DNA of 64,000 nucleotides, taken from positions 169,648 to 233,647 of the forward strand of contig JAHZDE010000004.1 of the NCBI GenBank assembly GCA_019422525.1. The letters are read 5' to 3'. This document shows positions 57,483 to 64,000 of this stretch, piece by piece. Positions within the stretch are counted from its first letter, which is position 1, and every line of letters begins with the position of its first letter. Position numbers and translations under genes: made by a program. Below the pieces are notes generated by a model. The model was given only the letters and a program-made list of their open reading frames with translations. It did no database searches and was not told the DNA's origin. This DNA comes from Clostridiales bacterium (lineage in GTDB: Bacteria; Bacillota; Clostridia; Oscillospirales; Acutalibacteraceae).

Positions 57483-57526
57483 ATATCAGTATAAGCCGAA
57501 AGTTTTTTGTTCGGCTTATACTGATA
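57483..57526. repeat. Hairpin at the 5' junction of cassette A (copy of 54632-54676)
   Basis: ATATCAGTATAAGCCGAA-agttttttg-TTCGGCTTATACTGATA. It lies ~90 nt after the head gene's immunity gene and touches the Rhs core of cassette A (GCGCTTTTCC...). One copy each follows the two near-identical 141-aa immunity genes. Confidence 0.75.
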
Positions 57527-57616
57527 ATTATGAATAAAATGATTATTTAAATAGGAAAATTCAGAGTAGAAATTGCAAATTTTTGTAAACTAAAATCGCA
57601 TGAATGGTATATCACA

Positions 57617-58042
57617 CTATTTCTTATATTTCCTGTTACCTCCTTTTTTCGTTAACCAACGTTCATATTTATATCCCGGTTTAGCTTGCCAGAATAACAG
57701 CTGAATAGCCAAAACCCATAGTCCATCAAACAAGAATATTCCTCTTGCCAATTCAGGCCCAATTTCATTTGACGAATCTATACAGTAAAATATAATACAA
57801 AAAATTAAAATTAACGGATGAATGATTATTATAACAGAATATAATACAAGCAATATTTTGGGGATTTCCTTACGATATCTGCTATATAAAAACCATTCTT
57901 TAAATGTTTCTCCCTTTTTTCTCTTTTTTTGAGCACTGTTATTTAGAGGGTATTCTTTTACTCCCCAAAGAAATCCGCGAATAAAGAGAAATGACAACAA
58001 ATAGCAAGTGACAATAACAAAGATTTGTCTTCTAAAATTCAT
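57617..58042 (-). CDS. Membrane immunity protein of the head Rhs gene
   Basis: The product is 141 aa; TAGGAGA precedes the ATG, 9 nt after the Rhs stop. Three helices with a strongly basic loop (AQKKRKKGETFKEWFLYSRY). Nearly the same protein is encoded at 54759-55184. Being joined to the only Rhs gene that seems expressible, it is the immunity gene the cell needs at present. A membrane location suggests the cognate tip acts on or through the membrane. Confidence 0.8.
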   Translation of the reverse strand: MNFRRQIFVIVTCYLLSFLFIRGFLWGVKEYPLNNSAQKKRKKGETFKEWFLYSRYRKEIPKILLVLYSVIIIIHPLILIFCIIFYCIDSSNEIGPELARGIFLFDGLWVLAIQLLFWQAKPGYKYERWLTKKGGNRKYKK

Positions 58043-58051
58043 CGTAGTCTC

Positions 58052-61000
58052 CTATTGTATGAACAGTCGATACTTATTTTTCATGTATTTTGATGTTGCA
58101 ATGGTAGAACCTAAAGTAGACAAAAAGTTTCCAGGTAAACTTCTCAAGAATGATTTATAGTATTTTTTTGTATTCTTCAAATAGTACGTAAATGCTTTTC
58201 TTGCTTCCTTTAGTCCAGGCTTAACCCCTTTATGAATGGTTGTTTTAACCGTTCGCTTTACGCTTTGTTTTCCCAGATTCATCAAATGTTTGCTTCCATT
58301 TCCAGGTCCTCCTGTTGCTCCTGAAACTGCACCAACAACACCATCTATTACCATATCGCCAATGTCAAAGTTATTCAAACCTTTATTTTTAATAATTTGG
58401 TCAGTCGCATTTCCCGCCATAGAAATGGCTGCATTTCCCGCTATCATAACTCCTAAACAAACACTAGTTGATGCAAGTGCGCCGCTGGCAGCACCCGTTA
58501 ATATAGCTGTACCTACACCATTCATAGGGTCTTCGCCATCAATAAAAACGTTAGTCAATACTTTAGATACACCGCTAAATAAGCCACCGACTACGGCCCC
58601 GGCGACAATATGCCAAAACTCCCCGCCATAGTCAACACGGGCAACCGGATTATTATCGCAGTAGGCAAAAAGGTTTTTGTCGTACAAGTCCCCTTTTGCT
58701 GCCAGAATATCGGTCGTATCTGTGTTGATAAAGCGGCAGGTCTGCGGGTCATAGTAGCGGTTTTGCAGGTAATACAGCCCTGTGTCAGAATCAAAATAGT
58801 ACCCACGATAGCGGAAGGGGTTCAGGTTGCCAATATCATTCTCACTGGTGATCTCCTGCCCGTTTCCGTCCTGCACAGACAGCGTATTGCCCCAGCTGTC
58901 ATAGATATACCGCGCACGCAGGCTGCCGTCGCCAAGATATAGCGCCTCCACATCGCCACGGGAGTTGGTCTGTACATAATAAACATATCCAGTACCATTA
59001 TGATAATAACGGATGCAGGACAAATGACCATACCCATCATAGGAATAGTAGAACTGTTTGCTGTCGCCCCGCTCTTCATACACCAGCTGGCCGTCCTGAT
59101 ACCAGTACCGGTACTCTTCGCCGTTAACCGTTTTGCTGGTGCGCAGCCCGTCAGAGCCATATTGGTATGTTATGGTTGTACCATCTTTTGTCAGCTGTGT
59201 CAATTGCCTGCCGTCCCAGCTCATGCTCATGCCGTCCCGGTAGGTTAAAGGATTTCCAATTTCGTCGCTGGTGATGCTCTGCCCGTCGTATCCCGTCAGC
59301 AAATCCTTCCACTTGCTGTCATACGTATAGGTGATGGTGTCTGTGGCTTCGCCCAGTTCTCCGGTGGTATAGGGATAAATGGTGCGGCTGGTCAGGTTGC
59401 CTCCGCCGTCATAGGCATAAACCACCGTAGCATTCAGATACCGGTTGTTTTCACGGCTCAGCTGTCCCAGCGCATCGTATTCATAAGTGACTTTTTCTGT
59501 CAGGCCTGTGACATCCGTGCCTTCTCCCTGTCGCTGCCCCTCTTCTATTTTGATAATGTTCCCTATATTGTCATAGGTGTATCGGTAGGCTGTATCTCCC
59601 AAAAATTCATACCGTAACTGTGTGGTGCGATACAGTTCGGAACCCTCTTCATTTCGATTCGATAATAGATAAATATAATCGTTTTTGAGGGGAGAATCCA
59701 ATGTATAGCTGCTGCTGTTTAAACGTCCCAGAGAGTCATACGTATATTCAATTTTCCGGCTCGAATTCACTGCAGATGTCAGGGGCTGTTTATCATCGTT
59801 ATAGGTATAGCTGTCCGTCCACGAACGCCCGCCTGCCTGGCGAACGCTCGCCGTTACATTATCCATCTTATCATACCGGTATTGCACTTTATACAGCAGC
59901 CGGTCATATTCCGACGAACGTTCTGTATCAATAATGTCTTCCTGTACATACCGGCCCGTCAGGTCGTATTGATAGATATGCTTCTGATCGTTGACATGGT
60001 CTGTCTGATAAGCTGGCAGCCCGCTGTTGCTATAGACCCAGCTGTATTGGGTAGTTCCGTTTTTCTTGGTATTCAGCAGTGAGCCAAAGGAACTGTAGCT
60101 GTAGTCGATGGTATCCCCGTTGCCGTATTTCGTCTGTTTTAACAGGCCATTATACTTGCCATAGGTATTGGTACTCAGGGTATGATCCCCTGCTGTGGTT
60201 TTCAACAGGTTGCCAAAGGTGTCATAGGACAGGCCATAGGTAAACCCATTATGGGCAATGGAAGTCAGGCGGCTGTTGCTGTTGTCATAAGAATAATTGA
60301 CGGACACCCCGCTGGAAGAAACACCGGAGAGAAGGTCGGTATTGGCTTTATAGGAATAGGAGGTCGTGACATTATTGGCGTTGCGTACAGATTTCAACTG
60401 TCCGCTTTGCAGATTATAATCATAATAGGTCTTGTTAAAATGCTGGTCCCGGTCTTCGGCCACATAGGCGCCTGCCTTAATGCTTCCTGAGGCGCTTGTC
60501 AATGCGCGGCTGGTGCGGATTTTCATAGTACCGCTGGAATTTGAAATTTGCGAAACAGTCGCGGTACCGTTTCCATCATAGCTTGTCAGAATCTTGACGC
60601 CTCTGGGGGTCTTTGCTTCTATTACCTGATGAGCGTCGTTGTATTTGTAGGTATAGTTTTTCCCTTCCAGATCGGTAAAGCCTGTTAAATCCGAATCGCT
60701 GTTATAGTTCAGAACTGTCGAGCGGTCCCCGTTCTCCGTAGTTTTAATAAGCTTTCCATCCGTGTCATAGGTATAGGCCAAATAGCTATCCTTTACCAAC
60801 TGACAGCGGTCAAAATACACGGTATTCGCCTGTCCCTTATACCGCAGCATGTATGTAATCTTGGTAGGCTTCAAGTTATCTCCGCTGATGCTGTTGGAAA
60901 GATTAAATGCCATACCGGTATACTGCCAGTCCGAAACGGCAGGATTAAATTTGGCCATTTGTGTCTTATCGACAACAGACCCGTTGCTATAATAAATCGT

Positions 61001-64000
61001 AACGGAAATGGCAAACAGGCGGTTATTGACGTCACTTTCTGGTACCGCATTTGCTTTTGCCCATGCGCCTGCAATATAAGTATCACTCTCTTTGGCGTCG
61101 GAAGAAAGAACGATTTGCTGAGAAATCCGCTTGCTTTTTCCTGCTTCTCCCACAATTTTCATGGAACGGCTGCCGTCTGCTTTGGCATCTGTGGAGGTGG
61201 TGTCTGTACTGGACAGGTTTGTGCCATACCAACCGGCAGGCAGATTGCCGTCCACGTCTTCCAGAGAAGAGTTTTCCAGCAGATTATAGTTACTTGCTCC
61301 TGGCGCCTTTTCCAGCTGGATACCGTCGAACCAGGCTTCTCCCGTTGCATTCATAATGACAAGCCCAAATCTGGCATAGTCGGTGCTTTGGGGCACAGTA
61401 AAGGTAAGGGTGAGGCGTTCCCATCCTTTGTTAATACTGGAACTGGTAGAACTGGTAATGTAGTTGGAATACTCCCGAGAAATCGAGCCGTCATTCTTGA
61501 CAAACCGCGCGCCCAAACAAGCACCGTATCCCTGGGCGGCGCTATTGGCACGGGTAAGGCCGCTGGTTTTCACATAGGCGGAAAGAGTATAGGTGCTTCC
61601 AGCGGTCAGCTTACTTCCATCTATCTGCTGATAGTAACATCCGCCACCATTATTTTGGGTCTCGTCTACCTTTACATGCAGAGAATAGTTTCCAAACAGT
61701 TTTTGGCTGCTAACCCGGTTAGCGGTATACTCTGCTGCACTGTTAATCCAATAGGAGCTTACCCAATTACCACTGCTTTCCCCACTGTGATTTTGCAGAT
61801 AATTTCGGGTACTGTTGTCCGCTCCAGCCTCGCTCTTTACCCGGTTCAGCTGTTTGATATTGCTGGCGCTGCTGTTTTTGGAACCGGATGTATACTGGTA
61901 CATGCTGGTCCCCAAATCGGTTCCAGAAGCTTTTTTGCTTTTTACACAAACCGTCCGTCCAAAATTATCGAACTGATAGGTCTGGACAATATCATCATTG
62001 TTGTTGATGACACCGTCAACACCGCTGGTTCGTATGACGGTATTATTAAAGTTGCTGCGGTCAAACAGAATTGTCTGTCCAGTGTCACCATTGGCGCCTT
62101 TCTCTACAATTTTGCTGACACGTTTCCCCTTTGCTTTCGATGTATAGGTAAATTCCAGGCTGGTTCCGTCGCTTGCAATTACTTTTTTCAGCGCTCTGTC
62201 GGAATCGTACTGGAACTGGCTTTTGGTACCGTCGGGATACGTAATCTTCGTCAAACAACCGGTACCCCAAGTATCATTGACGGCATAAGTATAGGTGGTG
62301 ACTCTGCCTGCTGGGTCCTTCAGCGAAGCCAGATAATGGTTGGTGCTGTCATTCTGGGTAACCGTGATGACATGGCCGGCGCCATCGGTGATTTTGGTAA
62401 TCCGATAAATGTCGCCGTCCTTTTGATAGGAAATGGTAATGGCATTGCCGTTTGCATCCTTGATGGTAGACAGGTTCCCTCTGGCGTCAAAGGTTAAAAC
62501 ATTATCCTTTTCGTCGGTGATGGTGCAGTTTAGGCCGCTAATAATTTTGAGCTCCAATCCCAGCCCATCTTCGTCCAGATATTTTGTTTTTCCGTTTTCC
62601 GTCTTTTTATAGAAGAAGTGGACCGTACCGTCCCCATCTTCATAGGCATAGGGCGTTGCACTCAGCGCAGAGCCGCTCAGGCCATATTTGCTGGAACTGC
62701 GCACGGTTTGCTGGACGCTCATTTTCCAGCCCCGTCCTACCGTCACATAATTGTCAGTATACTTGATTCCGGCCATATAGCCGTTATAGACATGTTCCAA
62801 AGTGACCGGCGCAAGAAGTCCTGTAGTGGCTACATCGCCGTGGATAAACACCAAATTGCCGGTATAATCATTGACATATGCCGTCCCGGCCGAACCGGCG
62901 CTGGCAGTCGTATAGGTCCAGTAATCTTCCAAACCCTTATTATTGCGATAGGTAAGCAAGGCCACCGGATAGGCTCCGGACAAATCATTATATCTTTCCG
63001 GCCAGAACTGTGCCTTTACACCCGTATCCATATAACTGCCGGACTCTGCAGAGGACTTTAAAAGGATTCCATAATTGGGGGAAGTTCCTTCATACCACTG
63101 CTTGACTGCTTTGGTAATATCAAAGGATTTTACATGGTCGTTGGTAATTTGTGTGGTAACCTTTGGGTCATCCTGCCGGACAAAATTGTAGTCCAGAACC
63201 GCGCTGTCATAATTGGGACGGTTATTCCAGGTTACATTGGAATCATTCCAACTTTCTGTGATTTTGTGGGCGTTTATCTGCATGCTGGGGGTGGTGCTGC
63301 CATAAAATTGATAATTCTTCATCACCAGGCACAGTTTGGTATTTACTATCATATCGCCTGGTTTTAGCGAAGGCATATCCAGCTTGACAAGGGTCCTGCA
63401 AATATTATACTCTGTGCTTTCCCTGCCAACCAACAGCTCAAATTTGGTGCTGTGATTGGTTCCCGGCATGGCAGAGGTAATAAAAGTCGTATGTACATCG
63501 CTTTGACTGGTAGTGGTGGTAATGGTCGGGTCTATGGCAACAGGATATTCCCGGTCGGCAGCATCCAGCCATTGCGTATCGGCTGTAACACGGATTTGTA
63601 TGGTATCCTCATCCTGCGAAAGCAGCGTCATAAAAACATCTTCGCTTCGGCTGCCGCTGTTATCGGTCATTTCCGGCGATAAAATCCGATAAATCACCTC
63701 TCCCGAATGGTTTTGCAAGTCTATGGTTTTCTCATCGATTGGAACAGCAGTAAGGCCGTTGGCCTGATAGGAGATTATAAACTCTTTCTGGGCATTCCGG
63801 TTTTTAAGAATGTAGTTTTCTTTAATCCCGGTGCTGGAAATTATATATTGCAAATCCACATTGGGATACACCGAAGGGTAATAGGCTTCCTGTGTCAGAT
63901 TAGGGAGTACGAGAAAGCGGTCATTCCCCGTTAGGGTTTCTTCATTGTCGACAATCTCAATCTCGGATTCCTGGCTTTCCTGTGGGCCCCAGGAAAGAGT
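58052..64000 (-). CDS. Head Rhs/YD-repeat polymorphic toxin protein, 5' end outside the window
   Basis: At least 1982 residues; the frame stays open to the window edge (TLSWGPQESQESEIEIVDNE...), so any start inside is internal. Order in the visible part: a DNRLRE-type beta domain (~145-345, HKITESWNDSNVTWNNRP, YGILLKSS); a first RHS set (~480-640, YDSDRALKKV); two carbohydrate-binding-like domains (~690-880, ~900-1060); a second long RHS/YD set (~1100-1640); the core (RYRGYYFDSDTGLYYLQNRY, LFAYCDNNPVARVDYGG); then a ~215-residue tip from FWHIVAGAVVGGLFSG to a basic end (VKRTVKTTIHKGVKPGLKEA). Rhs proteins form a shell that holds and delivers the tip. The secretion route cannot be seen. This is the acceptor for all downstream cassettes. 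Confidence 0.92.
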   Translation of the reverse strand, partial: TLSWGPQESQESEIEIVDNEETLTGNDRFLVLPNLTQEAYYPSVYPNVDLQYIISSTGIKENYILKNRNAQKEFIISYQANGLTAVPIDEKTIDLQNHSGEVIYRILSPEMTDNSGSRSEDVFMTLLSQDEDTIQIRVTADTQWLDAADREYPVAIDPTITTTTSQSDVHTTFITSAMPGTNHSTKFELLVGRESTEYNICRTLVKLDMPSLKPGDMIVNTKLCLVMKNYQFYGSTTPSMQINAHKITESWNDSNVTWNNRPNYDSAVLDYNFVRQDDPKVTTQITNDHVKSFDITKAVKQWYEGTSPNYGILLKSSAESGSYMDTGVKAQFWPERYNDLSGAYPVALLTYRNNKGLEDYWTYTTASAGSAGTAYVNDYTGNLVFIHGDVATTGLLAPVTLEHVYNGYMAGIKYTDNYVTVGRGWKMSVQQTVRSSSKYGLSGSALSATPYAYEDGDGTVHFFYKKTENGKTKYLDEDGLGLELKIISGLNCTITDEKDNVLTFDARGNLSTIKDANGNAITISYQKDGDIYRITKITDGAGHVITVTQNDSTNHYLASLKDPAGRVTTYTYAVNDTWGTGCLTKITYPDGTKSQFQYDSDRALKKVIASDGTSLEFTYTSKAKGKRVSKIVEKGANGDTGQTILFDRSNFNNTVIRTSGVDGVINNNDDIVQTYQFDNFGRTVCVKSKKASGTDLGTSMYQYTSGSKNSSASNIKQLNRVKSEAGADNSTRNYLQNHSGESSGNWVSSYWINSAAEYTANRVSSQKLFGNYSLHVKVDETQNNGGGCYYQQIDGSKLTAGSTYTLSAYVKTSGLTRANSAAQGYGACLGARFVKNDGSISREYSNYITSSTSSSINKGWERLTLTFTVPQSTDYARFGLVIMNATGEAWFDGIQLEKAPGASNYNLLENSSLEDVDGNLPAGWYGTNLSSTDTTSTDAKADGSRSMKIVGEAGKSKRISQQIVLSSDAKESDTYIAGAWAKANAVPESDVNNRLFAISVTIYYSNGSVVDKTQMAKFNPAVSDWQYTGMAFNLSNSISGDNLKPTKITYMLRYKGQANTVYFDRCQLVKDSYLAYTYDTDGKLIKTTENGDRSTVLNYNSDSDLTGFTDLEGKNYTYKYNDAHQVIEAKTPRGVKILTSYDGNGTATVSQISNSSGTMKIRTSRALTSASGSIKAGAYVAEDRDQHFNKTYYDYNLQSGQLKSVRNANNVTTSYSYKANTDLLSGVSSSGVSVNYSYDNSNSRLTSIAHNGFTYGLSYDTFGNLLKTTAGDHTLSTNTYGKYNGLLKQTKYGNGDTIDYSYSSFGSLLNTKKNGTTQYSWVYSNSGLPAYQTDHVNDQKHIYQYDLTGRYVQEDIIDTERSSEYDRLLYKVQYRYDKMDNVTASVRQAGGRSWTDSYTYNDDKQPLTSAVNSSRKIEYTYDSLGRLNSSSYTLDSPLKNDYIYLLSNRNEEGSELYRTTQLRYEFLGDTAYRYTYDNIGNIIKIEEGQRQGEGTDVTGLTEKVTYEYDALGQLSRENNRYLNATVVYAYDGGGNLTSRTIYPYTTGELGEATDTITYTYDSKWKDLLTGYDGQSITSDEIGNPLTYRDGMSMSWDGRQLTQLTKDGTTITYQYGSDGLRTSKTVNGEEYRYWYQDGQLVYEERGDSKQFYYSYDGYGHLSCIRYYHNGTGYVYYVQTNSRGDVEALYLGDGSLRARYIYDSWGNTLSVQDGNGQEITSENDIGNLNPFRYRGYYFDSDTGLYYLQNRYYDPQTCRFINTDTTDILAAKGDLYDKNLFAYCDNNPVARVDYGGEFWHIVAGAVVGGLFSGVSKVLTNVFIDGEDPMNGVGTAILTGAASGALASTSVCLGVMIAGNAAISMAGNATDQIIKNKGLNNFDIGDMVIDGVVGAVSGATGGPGNGSKHLMNLGKQSVKRTVKTTIHKGVKPGLKEARKAFTYYLKNTKKYYKSFLRSLPGNFLSTLGSTIATSKYMKNKYRLFIQ
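58610..58945 (-). repeat. Recombining Rhs core segment, master copy (copied in ~17 downstream cassettes)
   Basis: This ~330-nt segment, coding from EALYLGDGSLRARYIYDSW to CDNNPVARVDYGGEFW, is repeated with 85-100% identity by eye at the start of cassettes near 57130, 55765, 54285, 52820, 51465, 49920, 48380, 47040, 45655, 44278, 43195, 41940 and 39770, and in fragments at 38780, 37974, 37036, 34762 and 30589. Many copies begin at the same point (AAAGCGCTATATCTTGG in the coding direction). It is the homology that would allow tip exchange with the head gene. Confidence 0.85.

Noticed and set aside
42209..57526. Treating the cassette-joint hairpins as ordinary rho-independent terminators
   Set aside because: Most lack a T-run in the direction of the preceding immunity gene; they were listed as repeats instead.
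58591..58806. Recurring 66-78-codon frames beginning MGTILILTQGCITCK, present in every Rhs cassette
   Set aside because: They are the +1 frame of the repeated Rhs core. Their repetition reflects the repeated core, not a conserved small gene.
58610..58942. Recurring plus-strand frames containing GNRIIIAVGKKVFVVQVPFCCQN
   Set aside because: Antisense of the same repeated core; no start signals.
25872..64000. Reading the array as an insertion-sequence or prophage island
   Set aside because: No transposase, integrase, phage structural gene or attachment-site pair was seen; the repeats are coding Rhs core.
1..64000. tRNA or rRNA genes
   Set aside because: No cloverleaf-like or conserved rRNA sequence was noticed on reading either strand; a covariance-model search was not possible.

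Overview
The window looks like a chromosome segment of an anaerobic, Gram-positive gut Clostridium relative, probably Oscillospiraceae/Ruminococcaceae-like. The evidence is a complete clostridial-order rnfCDGEAB operon, AGGAGG-type ribosome-binding sites, a sortase-type surface anchor, soluble Fe-S/flavin reductases and several Clostridia-type families. The organism is inferred from gene content; no rRNA or tRNA gene was seen to fix it. The first ~26 kb is GC-richer core and metabolic DNA. From ~25.9 kb to the end it is AT-rich, apart from repeated GC-richer islands of Rhs core sequence.

Layout, 1-26 kb. A partial PfkB sugar kinase (-) is divergent from a ten-gene (+) block: apbE, a NusG-II domain protein, a HepS-I/Gx-type membrane protein, then rnfC-D-G-E-A-B. 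This block supplies the FMN-transferase and all six subunits of the ion-pumping ferredoxin:NAD+ oxidoreductase, and closes with a clear terminator. Next come a small unknown membrane protein, a three-repeat CRISPR-like mini-array (8699-8868), and a SNF2 helicase (-). A five-gene (-) operon (18469-11304) encodes a flavodoxin-like oxidoreductase, a NuoG/GltD-like NAD(P)H dehydrogenase subunit, a NuoF-like/ferredoxin/fumarate-reductase-type fusion, a small membrane protein and a PhlG/phloretin-hydrolase-type C-C hydrolase. It is divergent from a TetR regulator and looks like an aromatic or polyphenol reduction-and-cleavage pathway. An AraC regulator is divergent from a 1700-aa surface GH85 endo-beta-N-acetylglucosaminidase.

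Layout, 26-64 kb. This is one very large polymorphic-toxin locus, almost entirely on the minus strand. At its head (right edge, 5' end outside the window) is a full-size Rhs protein of at least 1982 residues, with its toxin tip and membrane immunity gene. Downstream lie about seventeen more copies of the end of the Rhs core. Most carry a different C-terminal toxin (CT) domain and are followed by a cognate immunity gene. The copies lack convincing start sites, so they look like silent donor cassettes for tip exchange by recombination. They decay with distance from the head gene: good open frames at 46-57 kb, frameshifted or nonsense-broken ones at 38-46 kb, and ~70-nt scars at 34.8 and 30.6 kb. 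Immunity genes mostly stay intact, giving a toxin-free immunity bank at 26-36 kb. Toxin types recognised with varying confidence are an HExxH metallopeptidase, a PD-(D/E)xK nuclease, a URI/GIY-YIG-like nuclease, an ADP-ribosyltransferase-like domain paired with an EF-Tu domain-III-like immunity protein, and several hydrophobic tips paired with membrane immunity proteins.

Function names rest on motifs and family resemblance read by eye; no database search was possible.
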